Positions 17,444 to 26,406 of a stretch of 64,000 nucleotides of DNA are shown one piece after another. The stretch is from positions 62,001 through 126,000 of the forward strand of contig NZ_VUKC01000005.1 in assembly GCF_009193135.1 (NCBI RefSeq). The letters run 5' to 3'. Numbering within the stretch: the stretch's first letter is position 1; the number at the start of each line of letters is the position of its first letter. The DNA comes from Georgenia satyanarayanai (lineage in GTDB: Bacteria > Actinomycetota > Actinomycetes > Actinomycetales > Actinomycetaceae). Below the pieces are notes generated by a model. The model ran no database searches, was not told the origin of the DNA, and worked only from the letters and a program-made list of their open reading frames with translations. Position numbers and translations under genes: made by a program.

Positions 17444-19839
17444 AGCACACGAAGGAGAGAGCCGCTACCCGCGTGCTCGCAGGACGACGAGGCGTGGCAC
17501 TGCTCGGTGTCACGACGATGGCGACGCTCGCCACGGCGGCACCGACCGTCGCGCAGCCGGCGCTCGACGACGACTTCCTCGTCGAGGAAGCGACGATCGA
17601 GGACATCTCCCGCGCGTTCGCCGACGGGTCCCTCACCTGCGTCGAGCTCACCGAGCTCTACATCGCGCGGATCGCGGCGTACGACGACGCCGGCCCACGG
17701 ATCAACTCCGTCGCCACCGTCAATCCCGACGCCCTCGAGACCGCCGCAGCCCTCGACGAGGAGTACGCGAGCACTGGCCCGCGCAGCGACCTCCACTGCG
17801 TCCCTGTGCTGCTCAAGGACAACATCGACACCCACGACATGGCGACGACGAACGGCTCGGTCATCCTCGAGGACGCCGTGCCGCCGGACGACGCCTTCAT
17901 CACCGCCAGGCTCCGTGAGGAGGGTGCTCTCATCCTCGGCAAGGCGGAGATGGGAGAGTTCGCCGGAGGCAGCTACAACACCATCAACGGACAGGTGGTC
18001 AATCCGTACAACGCCAAGCGGGGGACCGGCGGCTCCAGCGCCGGGTCGGGCGCGGCCATCGCGGCGAACCTCGCCGTCCTCGCCGTCGGTACCGACACGA
18101 GCACGTCGGTCCGCGGTCCCGCGGCCTACAACGGGATCGTCGGCCTACGCCCGACGACGGGCCTGATCAGCCGTGACGGCATCGTCCCCAAGAACCTCAC
18201 CTTCGACTCCGCCGGCCCGATGGCCCGCACGGTCACCGACACCGCCATCATGATGCGCGCCCTGACCGGCGTGGACGAGGCGGACCCGTTGAGCGTGGAG
18301 GTGTACGAGGACTACCCCGGTGGCGCCCCCGGCGCGCCCGGCATCGACTACCTCGACCACCTGGACGAGGACGCTCTCGACGGCGTGCGGCTGGGTGTCG
18401 TGCGGACGTTCTTCGGGGGCGACCCCGAGATCGACGCGATGGCGGAGGAGGCGCTGGAGACCCTCGAGGAGCAGGGGGCCACGCTCGTCGACATCGAGCT
18501 GGACCCTGAGTTCGTCGACTTCTACCTCACCAACGGCGGCCCCAACATCCGCACCATCGCCGACTACCGCTTCAAGGAGGAGTTCGAGACCTACCTCGCG
18601 ACCTTCGGGCCGGACGTGCCCAAGACGGTCGAGGAGTTCATCGAGATCTACGAGGCCGAGGTCAGCCAGTCGGCGCTGCCCGTGGAGGCCAGCGTCCTGA
18701 ACCTGCTGAAGCGGTCGCTCACGACGTCCACCGACGACCCGGCGTTCCAGGACCTCGTCGAGCGCGTCCTGCCCGCCGCGACGGAGTACAAGCTCTCCCT
18801 CTTCGAGGACAACGACGTCGAGGCGCTCGTCTTCCCGTACGAGACGAGCTTCGCGACGCCGATCAACAACCCCGTCGAGACCGTCGAGGACCCGACGTTC
18901 GTTCGGTCCAGCGTCCCCAAGCCCTCGACGTTCGCCGGGTACAGCTCCGTGGGGTTCCCGGGCGTCGTCGTGCCGATGGGCTTCGGATCCCAGGGGCTGC
19001 CGATGGACCTCTCCTTCATGGGGCGGCCCTACTCCGAGGGCGAGCTGCTCGGCCTCGCCTACGACTACGAGCAGGCCAGCCAGCTCCGGGCCGCGCCGGC
19101 AGGCTTCCCCGACCTGCCGGCCACCCCCGGCCCGGTCGAGCCTTCGCCGTCGCCGTCCGGGTTCTTCCTCTCCGACGACTGGTCGGGGACGGCACACCAC
19201 GCCTTCCACTACGGACGCGCGACCGACGAGGTGCTCATCGGTGACTGGGACGGTGACGGGACCGACTCCATCGTCGTGCGTCGCGAGAACCGGTTCCACG
19301 TCAGCAACGCGCCGAGGGGTGGCCCGGCCGAGCACGTGTTCACGTACGGCCGACCGGGAGACGTCGTCGTGGTCGGTGACTGGGACGGCGACGGCGTCGA
19401 CACGCTGGCGATCCGTCGCGGGAGCACCTACCACGTGAAGAACTCGCTCCGCGGTGGTGACGCCGACACGGTGGTCAGCTACGGCCGTGCCGGTGACGCG
19501 ATCGTGGTCGGGGACTGGGACGGCAACGGTACCGACACCTTCGCCGTCCGGCGCGGGGCGACCTACCACGTGAAGAACGCGATGGTCGGCGGCGACGCGG
19601 ACCGGGTGTTCACCTACGGCCGGGCAGCCGACGTCACGCTGGCAGGTGACTGGGACGGCAACGGAACCGACACCTTCGCGGTGCGGCGCGGCAAGGCCTA
19701 CTTCGTGAAGAACTCCCTCGTCGGTGGGGCAGCCGACTTCTCGCTCATGTACGGGCGCGCGACCGACGAGGTCTTCGTCGGGGACTGGAACGGCGACGGC
19801 CGCGACACCCTGGGCGTGCGGCGCCTGCCGGTGGGCTGA
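17440..19839 (+). CDS. Secreted amidase-signature hydrolase with five C-terminal DWDGDG repeats
   Basis: 799 aa. The signal peptide covers roughly residues 1-40 (basic start, VALLGVTTMATLATAAPTVAQPA), so it is exported. The amidase-signature domain, about 45-560, has the Lys in LLKDNID (about 126), the cis-Ser region GTGGSSAGSGAA (about 195) and the nucleophile region GTDTSTSVRGPAAYNGIVGL (about 217), normally GGS, here STS. After a Pro/Ser linker come five repeats of 45 residues, each with YGR...GDWDGDGxDxxxxRR. These are calcium-loop, FG-GAP/VCBS-like units that may bind calcium or the cell surface. GAGGAG is eight bases before the ATG. The substrate is an extracellular amide or peptide (unknown). 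Confidence 0.88.
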   Translation: MKHTKERAATRVLAGRRGVALLGVTTMATLATAAPTVAQPALDDDFLVEEATIEDISRAFADGSLTCVELTELYIARIAAYDDAGPRINSVATVNPDALETAAALDEEYASTGPRSDLHCVPVLLKDNIDTHDMATTNGSVILEDAVPPDDAFITARLREEGALILGKAEMGEFAGGSYNTINGQVVNPYNAKRGTGGSSAGSGAAIAANLAVLAVGTDTSTSVRGPAAYNGIVGLRPTTGLISRDGIVPKNLTFDSAGPMARTVTDTAIMMRALTGVDEADPLSVEVYEDYPGGAPGAPGIDYLDHLDEDALDGVRLGVVRTFFGGDPEIDAMAEEALETLEEQGATLVDIELDPEFVDFYLTNGGPNIRTIADYRFKEEFETYLATFGPDVPKTVEEFIEIYEAEVSQSALPVEASVLNLLKRSLTTSTDDPAFQDLVERVLPAATEYKLSLFEDNDVEALVFPYETSFATPINNPVETVEDPTFVRSSVPKPSTFAGYSSVGFPGVVVPMGFGSQGLPMDLSFMGRPYSEGELLGLAYDYEQASQLRAAPAGFPDLPATPGPVEPSPSPSGFFLSDDWSGTAHHAFHYGRATDEVLIGDWDGDGTDSIVVRRENRFHVSNAPRGGPAEHVFTYGRPGDVVVVGDWDGDGVDTLAIRRGSTYHVKNSLRGGDADTVVSYGRAGDAIVVGDWDGNGTDTFAVRRGATYHVKNAMVGGDADRVFTYGRAADVTLAGDWDGNGTDTFAVRRGKAYFVKNSLVGGAADFSLMYGRATDEVFVGDWNGDGRDTLGVRRLPVG

Positions 19840-19865
19840 CCTCCGGGCAACGCACCTGCCGCGAC

Positions 19866-19898
19866 GGGCCCGCACCTCCACCACGGGGGTGTGGGCCC
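19866..19898 (+). terminator. Terminator hairpin after the amidase gene
   Basis: GGGCCCGCACC and GGTGTGGGCCC pair with a single mismatch around an eleven-base loop, followed by TT. It lies 26 bases after the amidase stop. Confidence 0.6.
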
Positions 19899-20012
19899 TT
19901 CGCGTGGGGCACGCCCGGGGCCCGGCCACGTCGCGCCTCTGCGCCGAACGTCCAGGTCCTGCCCCGTCACGAACCGTCCTGTCGAGGTGACGCCGCCCCC
20001 GGGGGCCGGCTG

Positions 20013-20201
20013 CCAGTCACGGTCGGCGACGTCTACCCGTGCGGCACCGGCCTCGGCTACGACGAGGAGCCGACGGAGGAGCCGACCCAGCCCGCGCCGA
20101 CCGCGCCGGAGCCCGAGCCCACCGACCCGGAGCCCACCGCGACCGACGACGCCACGGCACCGGACGACGACGAGTCACCGGCGCCCGGCCCCGGCGGGTG
20201 A
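20013..20201 (+). pseudogene. Decayed tail of a secreted or membrane protein
   Basis: The gap 19840-20289 holds, besides the terminator, a frame with strongly gene-like codon use. It reads LPVTVGDVYPCGTGLGYDEE, then a Pro/Glu/Thr-rich tail (EEPTQPAPTAPEPEPTDPEP) and stops at 20199-20201. No credible start codon or SD precedes it in this frame, and the sequence before 20010 loses coding character. I read it as the remaining C-terminus of a protein with a Pro-rich linker. Origin unknown. Confidence 0.35.
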
Positions 20202-20289
20202 CGGCGACCGGCCGTGCATGGTGCACCCTTGAGGACGGGGGAGGCCGGCTTCGAGGCGGCGCCGGGAGCAGGTCGACGAGGGGGCCCGT

Positions 20290-21606
20290 GTGAGAACCGC
20301 CAGCGAGATGTCCCAGGCCCAGCGGCGGCGTGCCGCGGCCCGGGTCCGTCGGCTGCTCGGCGCCGGGGAGGTCGACCGGCTGGTGGGCACGGCCGGCCGT
20401 CGCGCTTCCGTCGAGGCCCTGCTCACCAACCGGCCGGCCCGCACGGTTGTGAGCGTGCAGGACGGTCGTGACTTCCTGTCGTCCCGGCGCCTCGACCACC
20501 CGGACGGACTCGGCGCGGAGCGTCTCGCGACGCTCCTCTCGCGGCTGTTCTGGATCCTCGGCGCGGCCACCGTCGTGGCCGCGGTGGTGGCCCTCGTCGT
20601 CGGCATGGTCGTCTCGGGCGAGGACGGCGCGGCCGCTGACCCCTTCGAGGCGCTGGGCGAGCTCCCAGGTCCTGGTGGACGTCTGCTGGTGCTCTCTCTC
20701 CCGGTCCTGCTGGGCGCCACGGTGCTGGCCCGCTGGGTGCTCTCGTTCATGCGTCCCGTGATCGCCCTTGCCGATGCGCGGTACGCCGTCCGGTGGGCCG
20801 GCGCGCGCCCGGGTCAGCTGGCCCGGGGACTGCCCGTGGTCGAGCCGTTCACCGGGCTCGCGGGGTGGCTCCGGGTGCCGGCCGTGGTCCTCTGGGCCGC
20901 CGCCGGGGGAGCCGTGCTCTTCGCCCTCTGGCTCCCGACGTACGACGACGGTCCCCCGTGGGGCATCTACCTCCTCGCCGCGGGTCTGGCGCTGCTCGGC
21001 ATGCTGCCGGCCCTCGGCAGCCGGGCGCTGTCCCGCGCCGGCGCGGTCGCGCAGGACCACCTCGTGGTGCTCACCGCACGCCGGCGGGGTCTGCGGGTCG
21101 ACGCCGCGACGGCGTTGCAGGAGCAGTTCCTCCAGGTGGCGTTCCGCACGCCCCTCTCCAGGCCCTCCCTCGGGTCCTTCGTGAGCGTCCGGGAGTGGAC
21201 CGCCTACCCCCTGACGGCCGCGCTGGACGAGGCGGAGCTGCGACGGCGCCGCACGCACGCCGCGACCGAGCTCGACGACGTCACCGTCGCCAGCCCACCC
21301 GGGCAGGCGCCGCTGGTGGTCATGGAGCAGCCGGGTGAGCACGGCGGGCTGTCCGGCCGCTTCGACGAGGAGTACGCGGCCGGGTGGCTGGTCGGGGAGG
21401 CGCGGGAGCCCGGCTCGCGGGACCGGGTCCTGCTGCTGGTCCGTGACCAGCCGGAGCGCTTCCGGACGGAGGTGCTGCCCGCGTTCGGCCAGCACCACAA
21501 CCTCGACCTCAACACCCTGGTCGTGCTCGACCGGCCCGAGCAGCTCCCCAGCGGGAGAGCGTGGCTGGAGAGCTGGGTGAAGGAGCAGTCCGCCCGGCGC
21601 GGGTGA
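20290..21606 (+). CDS. Uncharacterised membrane protein
   Basis: 438 aa, not recognised. A basic N-terminal region (RRRAAARVRRLL) is followed by four or five hydrophobic segments: LFWILGAATVVAAVVALVVG (about 90), LLVLSLPVLLGATVLA (about 135), VPAVVLWAAAGGAVLFALWL (about 200) and YLLAAGLALLGMLPAL (about 230). The C-terminal 190 residues are soluble and charged; they mention no known catalytic motif and end LESWVKEQSARRG. The GTG start has GAGGGGG nearby; a GTG two bases upstream is out of frame. It stands alone between the decayed tail and the aminotransferase. Function unknown. Confidence 0.75.
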   Translation: MRTASEMSQAQRRRAAARVRRLLGAGEVDRLVGTAGRRASVEALLTNRPARTVVSVQDGRDFLSSRRLDHPDGLGAERLATLLSRLFWILGAATVVAAVVALVVGMVVSGEDGAAADPFEALGELPGPGGRLLVLSLPVLLGATVLARWVLSFMRPVIALADARYAVRWAGARPGQLARGLPVVEPFTGLAGWLRVPAVVLWAAAGGAVLFALWLPTYDDGPPWGIYLLAAGLALLGMLPALGSRALSRAGAVAQDHLVVLTARRRGLRVDAATALQEQFLQVAFRTPLSRPSLGSFVSVREWTAYPLTAALDEAELRRRRTHAATELDDVTVASPPGQAPLVVMEQPGEHGGLSGRFDEEYAAGWLVGEAREPGSRDRVLLLVRDQPERFRTEVLPAFGQHHNLDLNTLVVLDRPEQLPSGRAWLESWVKEQSARRG

Positions 21607-21702
21607 GAGGGGGGAAGGTTCCTCGTGCCGGCGTCGTCAGCGGCGACGACGGCTCGTGGTCGGCCGCGCCGGCGACGGCGGGGCGGTGGGAGGATGCCGA
21701 CC

Positions 21703-22923
21703 ATGCGTAGTGACCGCTGGATCGACGTGGCCCGCGGGGCCGGCCTGCTCTCGCCGTCGGGAGCCGTCGCCCCGACGATCTTCGCCGAGATGTCCGAGCT
21801 CGCGACCCGCACCGGCGCGGTCAACCTCGGGCAGGGCTTCCCGGACGTCGACGGGCCGGAGCACCTCAAGGACGCCGCGATCGCCGCGATCCGCGACGGG
21901 CACAACCAGTACCCGCCCGGCCCCGGCATCCCGCAGCTGCGCGAGGCGGTGGCCGTGCACCAGGGCCGCGAGTACGGCCTGAGCGTCGACCCGGACACCG
22001 AGGTGCTCGTCACCGCCGGCGCCACCGAGGCGATCGCCGCGGCGATCCTCGCCCTCGCCGGCCCGGGCGACGAGGTCCTCACGCTCGAGCCGTACTACGA
22101 CTCCTACGCCGCCTCCATCGCCATGGCCGGCGCCACCCACCGGACGATCCCGCTGCGCCCCGGCCCCGAGGGCTTCCACCTCGACGCCGACGACGTGCGC
22201 GCCGCCTTCACCGACCGCACCCGTCTCGTCCTCGTCAACACCCCGCACAACCCGACCGGCACGGTGCTCACCACCGAGGAGCTCACCCTGCTGGCCGAGC
22301 AGGCCGCCGCGCGCGACGCCGTCGTCGTCACCGACGAGGTCTACGAGCACCTCACCTACGACGGCGCGCGCCACGTCCCGCTCGCCACGCTGCCCGCGGC
22401 GGCGGGGCGCACGCTGACGATCTCCTCGGCCGGCAAGGCGTTCTCCTTCACCGGGTGGAAGGTCGGGTGGGTCCACGGCCCGGCCGAGCTCGTCACCGCC
22501 GTGCGGACGGTCAAGCAGTTCCTCACCTACGTCGCCTCCGGCCCGTTCCAGCACGCCGTCGCGACGGCGCTCGCCGACGAGGACGGGCGGACGGGGGAGT
22601 ACGTCGCCGGGCTCACCGCGTCGCTGCAGTCCCGCCGCGACCTCCTCACCGGCGCGCTCGACGCCGCCGGCTTCGCGACCGTGCGGGCTGCCGGCACGTA
22701 CTTCGTCGTCGCCGACGCCGCCCCTCTCGGGTTCACCGACGCCGTCGACCTGTGCCGACGGCTGCCGGAGCTGGCGGGCGTCGTCGGGATCCCCGTCAGT
22801 GCGTTCTGTGCCGCGGGCTCGCCGACGGCACAGGCGCTCGGTTCGTGGGTGCGCTTCACCTACGTCAAGCAGGAGAGCGTGCTCGAGCGGGCGGCGGAGG
22901 GACTGGCCCGGCTGCGCGCCTGA
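21703..22923 (+). CDS. dapC: PLP-dependent class I/II aminotransferase, DapC-like
   Basis: 406 aa, fold-type I aminotransferase, cytoplasmic. NLGQGFPDVDGP, NQYPPGPGIPQLREA, NTPHNPTGTVL, VTDEVYEHL and the PLP Lys in SSAGKAFSFTGWKVGW are all present, with Arg in WVRFTYVK for the substrate carboxylate. The best match from memory is the actinobacterial DapC group (N-succinyldiaminopimelate aminotransferase, lysine and cell-wall pathway), but YbdL/kynurenine aminotransferase-like methionine or glutamine transaminases look similar. ATG at 21703 is preferred over 21694 because GGGAGG then sits nine bases away. Single-gene unit. Confidence 0.85.
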   Translation: MRSDRWIDVARGAGLLSPSGAVAPTIFAEMSELATRTGAVNLGQGFPDVDGPEHLKDAAIAAIRDGHNQYPPGPGIPQLREAVAVHQGREYGLSVDPDTEVLVTAGATEAIAAAILALAGPGDEVLTLEPYYDSYAASIAMAGATHRTIPLRPGPEGFHLDADDVRAAFTDRTRLVLVNTPHNPTGTVLTTEELTLLAEQAAARDAVVVTDEVYEHLTYDGARHVPLATLPAAAGRTLTISSAGKAFSFTGWKVGWVHGPAELVTAVRTVKQFLTYVASGPFQHAVATALADEDGRTGEYVAGLTASLQSRRDLLTGALDAAGFATVRAAGTYFVVADAAPLGFTDAVDLCRRLPELAGVVGIPVSAFCAAGSPTAQALGSWVRFTYVKQESVLERAAEGLARLRA

Positions 22924-22931
22924 GCGCCGCA

Positions 22932-22999
22932 CGTGCGTCGCACGTTCACCACCTCCGACGCCGTTCGGATGGGCGACCGATGACGGGGAGGTGCGACGC
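22932..22999. repeat. Inverted repeat between convergent genes
   Basis: GCGTCGCAC (22935-22943) is matched by GTGCGACGC (22991-22999). The left arm is itself part of the palindrome CGTGCG-T-CGCACG (22932-22944). It lies between the aminotransferase and the opposing membrane protein, so it may terminate both. Confidence 0.45.
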
Positions 23000-23020
23000 G
23001 AGCGTCGGCAGCAGGCGGGG

Positions 23021-25015
23021 TCAGCGGACGGCGCGCAGGTAGTCCGCGACGGGGGAGCGCCAGGGGAGCCCGCTGCCCCTGACCCAGGCCTGGAGCGCCT
23101 CGATCTCCTTGGCATCGAGGATCTCGGCGAACGTCTTCCCCGCCGACTCGGCGAGCTCCGACCGCGTCGTCGGTCCGTGCGCCTGCTCGACCACCCAGGT
23201 GGCGATGGAGAACCGCCAGGCGTGGAGGCCGGCCGGAACCCGCGACACCAGGCGTGCCAGGGCGAGGAGCCGCGCCGCCGTCGTCGGTGTGCGCCCGAGG
23301 AGCGGGCCGAGCTCGTCGGCACCGTGCCCGAGGAGCGCGCGCTCGTTGGTGATGCCCAGGCGGGTGAGCGCGCCCGTGGACTCGGCGACGCCGGGCAGGG
23401 TGAGGAACGTGCCCTTCTCGGGAGGGAACGCCTCCCGGTAGACATCCGTCGTGCGGAAGCGTCCCAGCTGGGGGTCCTTCGCCCGCCACGCCGCCAGCTC
23501 GGGGTCGGTCGCCGCGATACGCAGGTGGTGGACCGCCCTGCCGGGGTTCGGCGGGGCAGCGGTGGCGTAGTGGCAGGCCGCCTGGTGGTGCTCGAGCGGA
23601 GTGAGCGGCGGCTCGAGCTCCTCGTCCTTGCCGACGACCATGAGGATGCGTGCGGAGCGCTGGATCGCCGCGAGCACTGTCCTGCTGTCCGCGGCGGTCC
23701 TCTCGTCCGCGAGGAGGGTCCGCACGTCCGTGACGAGCTTCTCCGCCAGCTTGCGGCAGTCGTCCAACGCACTCGGGTCCGTGTCCGCACGGTCGCTCGC
23801 GTACGCCCCGTTGATCTGGGCGACGACCCGGTTGAGCCGGGCACGCAGGGGGAGGAGCGCGTTCTCCGTCGGGCATGCTGTCGCCAGCTCGGTGAGTCGC
23901 TGCCCCAGCCGGGCGAGCGCCTCGTCGTAGGTCGCCAGCTCGGCGGGGTCCGTGGCGTCACGGAAGCGGTGGTGGAGGAGAGCCAGGGCGGCACCGAGGT
24001 TCCCGCTGTCGATGGCGACGGCTCGGGCGAGGAGCGGCACCGCGGCGTCGTAGTCCCGCGCGAAGTCGGTCGTCGCCACGGCCTGGAGCCCGATGGAGGT
24101 GCCGTCCGTCGCACCGCCGAGCCCCGGCAGGTGGTGGACCTCGTGCAGCTTGGCGAGCACCATCGCGGCCGTCACCCGGTGCAGGTCGGGCGTCACCGTC
24201 GTCGTCGCGGCGGTGGCGGGCGTGGCGACCCCACCCTTCACCGCCGGGTCACGGAGCCCGAGGAGCGGGCCATCGACGACGGCGGCGAGCACCGTGCGGC
24301 CGTTGTGGGCGATCTGCACCGTCTCCCGGTTCTCGGACTCCTCGTCGACCGACACCTCCCACGGGGCGCGGGGCAGGAACACGCTGACGATCCCGACGAG
24401 GATCTTCGCGACCGCGCCTGTCGGCAGCGCGCTGAGGGCAGCGGTGTCCAGGGCGGACACGTCGGTGCCGCGGGGGTACTCGGCCCCCTGCGGTGACCGC
24501 GCACCCAGCTCGTTGAGCAGGCCGACGACATGTGCGGCCCGCTGAGGGGACTCCGTGCCGTCCGGTGCGCGCGCGGTCACCGACACCCTGAAGGCGCTCG
24601 CGAGCAGGCCGGCGAACACGCGAGCCGCCCCGAGCGCCAGCACGAGGATGCCGGTCACCCGCGCGAGGAGCGGGCCCAGGTCTGCGCTCGTGCTCGGTGC
24701 CCCCACGAGGAGGTGGACGAACGCGATCGTCGCGAGGAGTGCCAGGGCGCAGGCGCCGGCGCGCTCCAGGCCCCGGCGCGTACCGGCCGCCGGGAGGTGG
24801 GCGAACGACCTCGGGAGCAACCACCGTGTCCACGCCCGCGCGAGCACGTAGATGGCGGCAAGGAGCCCGAGGACGGCGAGCGCGAGCGAGTCGAGCGGCG
24901 CCGTCCACCGCTCGAAGAAGTCCGCCACCGCGGTGGCGGCGCGCTGGCTCCACGTCTCAGGCTCGGTGGACGGCGCAGACTCGGCTACCAGGATGCCGAC
25001 GCTTCTCCAGCCCAT
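23021..25015 (-). CDS. Large membrane-anchored protein with TPR-like middle and HhH-like end
   Basis: 664 aa, function unknown. Two or three hydrophobic segments occupy residues 45-165 (LALAVLGLLAAIYVLA, ACALALLATIAFVHLLVGA, ILVLALGAARVFAGLLA). The following region (about 220-530) is alpha-helical with tetratricopeptide-like spacing (YDAAVPLLARAVAIDSGNLGAALALL). The C-terminus has a helix-hairpin-helix-like element (LTLPGVAESTGALTRLGI, then DELGPLLGRTPTTAARLLALA) recalling DUF4332-type domains. The ATG at 25015 has GGGAG six bases upstream. It is a monocistronic unit, and its 5' side faces the metN leader region. Confidence 0.75.
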   Translation of the reverse strand: MGWRSVGILVAESAPSTEPETWSQRAATAVADFFERWTAPLDSLALAVLGLLAAIYVLARAWTRWLLPRSFAHLPAAGTRRGLERAGACALALLATIAFVHLLVGAPSTSADLGPLLARVTGILVLALGAARVFAGLLASAFRVSVTARAPDGTESPQRAAHVVGLLNELGARSPQGAEYPRGTDVSALDTAALSALPTGAVAKILVGIVSVFLPRAPWEVSVDEESENRETVQIAHNGRTVLAAVVDGPLLGLRDPAVKGGVATPATAATTTVTPDLHRVTAAMVLAKLHEVHHLPGLGGATDGTSIGLQAVATTDFARDYDAAVPLLARAVAIDSGNLGAALALLHHRFRDATDPAELATYDEALARLGQRLTELATACPTENALLPLRARLNRVVAQINGAYASDRADTDPSALDDCRKLAEKLVTDVRTLLADERTAADSRTVLAAIQRSARILMVVGKDEELEPPLTPLEHHQAACHYATAAPPNPGRAVHHLRIAATDPELAAWRAKDPQLGRFRTTDVYREAFPPEKGTFLTLPGVAESTGALTRLGITNERALLGHGADELGPLLGRTPTTAARLLALARLVSRVPAGLHAWRFSIATWVVEQAHGPTTRSELAESAGKTFAEILDAKEIEALQAWVRGSGLPWRSPVADYLRAVR

Positions 25016-25248
25016 GACGCACTCCCGCCGACGACGGCGGGAGCTGCCCCGGACGGCAGACTCGACTCCATCGTCTGCGCCTACCGTGGCACCGGCGCAG
25101 GTGGCGGGACACGCCCGGAGCGGGTGAACCGCGGGCAGGGGCAGGTCGGTGCGGGGGTGACCGGGTCGCGCCACCGAAGGGCAGCGCTGCGTCGCCCATC
25201 TGCACGACCAGTGCCGGGGCATATCGTACGACGCGAGGACGCCGGGGC

Positions 25249-25324
25249 GGCGCGCGGCCCGTGCGCCGAGCCGCGCGCCTGGCCGCGCCGCATGTCACAG
25301 GCCGCATGCTGAGACGGGCGTCTC
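25249..25324 (+). promoter_or_regulatory. Structured leader region upstream of metN
   Basis: The 404-bp gap 25016-25419 holds no gene. It contains a perfect ten-base hairpin, GGCGCGCGGC (25249-25258) with GCCGCGCGCC (25270-25279), and a perfect inverted repeat GAGACG-GG-CGTCTC (25311-25324) that could be an operator. I did not recognise a SAM riboswitch core here. Regulation of metNIQ by methionine or SAM is expected from the family, but its site is not established. Confidence 0.35.
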
Positions 25325-25419
25325 TAGAGGTGGACAGCGCACCGTTTGCCGTCGGACCCTGGACCTGCCCACGACGCGCCGCACCCCCGCGCGCGCTCGT
25401 GCACCCGTAGGAGGCCCGC

Positions 25420-26406
25420 TTGATCGACCTAGTGGACGTGTCCAGGACGTTCCGCACACCCGGCGGGGACGTCCACGCGCTCGACCACGTGAGCCTCCGC
25501 GTCGAGCCGGGGGAGATCTTCGGGATCGTCGGGCAGTCGGGCGCGGGCAAGTCCACCCTCATCCGCACGGTCAACGCCCTGGAGAAGCCGGACTCCGGCA
25601 CGGTCACCGTCGACGGCGCCGTCATCTCCGAGCTCAAGGGCAAGGAGCTGCGCGAGGCCCGCCGCCGAGCCGGGATGATCTTCCAGCACTTCAACCTCCT
25701 GTCCTCGCGCACCGCGCAGGCCAACGTCGAGCTCGCCCTGGAGATCGCCGGCGCCGCCCGCGCGGAGCGCCGCCGGCGCGCCACCGAGATCCTCGAGCTC
25801 GTCGGGCTGTCCGACCGCGCCGGCGCCTACCCCGCCCAGCTCTCCGGCGGCCAGAAGCAGCGTGTCGGTATCGCCCGCGCCCTGGCCGACAACCCGAGCG
25901 TCCTGCTGTCCGACGAGGCCACCTCGGCGCTCGACCCGGAGACCACCCGCTCGGTCCTCGACCTCATCCGCCGCCTGTCCCGCGAGCTCGGCCTCACCGT
26001 CCTCCTCATCACCCACGAGATGGACGTCATCAAGCGCATCTGCGACTCCGCCGCGCTCATGGAGGACGGCCGCATCCTCGAGCACGGCCCCATGGACCGG
26101 CTGCTCACCACCCCCGGCTCGCGCCTGGCCGCCGAGCTCTTCCAGCTCGGTGAGCTCCCCGCGCCGCGCGGCACGACGATCATCGACGTCACCTTCACCA
26201 GGCAGACGTCCTCCGAGCCGGTCATCGCGCGCCTCGCCCGCGACCAGGGCCTGGACGTCGCGATCCTCGGCGCCGCCATGGAGACCATCCACGACGGCAC
26301 CCAGACCGGCCGCACCCGCCTCGAGATCCCGGGGTCCGCCGAGCAGGTCGAGACCGCGCTCACCTACCTGCGCTCGCAGGGGCTCTTCGTGGAGGTGGTC
26401 CGATGA
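25420..26406 (+). CDS. metN: Methionine ABC transporter ATPase
   Basis: 328 aa; drives import of methionine across the membrane. Walker A GQSGAGKST, signature LSGGQKQRVGIARAL and Walker B VLLSDEATSALDP are intact. The C-terminal NIL domain (about 250-328, IIDVTFTRQTSSEPVIARLA to LFVEVV) senses intracellular methionine in known MetN. TTG start, supported by TAGGAGG five bases upstream. The stop overlaps the metI ATG by four bases. Confidence 0.95.
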   Translation: MIDLVDVSRTFRTPGGDVHALDHVSLRVEPGEIFGIVGQSGAGKSTLIRTVNALEKPDSGTVTVDGAVISELKGKELREARRRAGMIFQHFNLLSSRTAQANVELALEIAGAARAERRRRATEILELVGLSDRAGAYPAQLSGGQKQRVGIARALADNPSVLLSDEATSALDPETTRSVLDLIRRLSRELGLTVLLITHEMDVIKRICDSAALMEDGRILEHGPMDRLLTTPGSRLAAELFQLGELPAPRGTTIIDVTFTRQTSSEPVIARLARDQGLDVAILGAAMETIHDGTQTGRTRLEIPGSAEQVETALTYLRSQGLFVEVVR

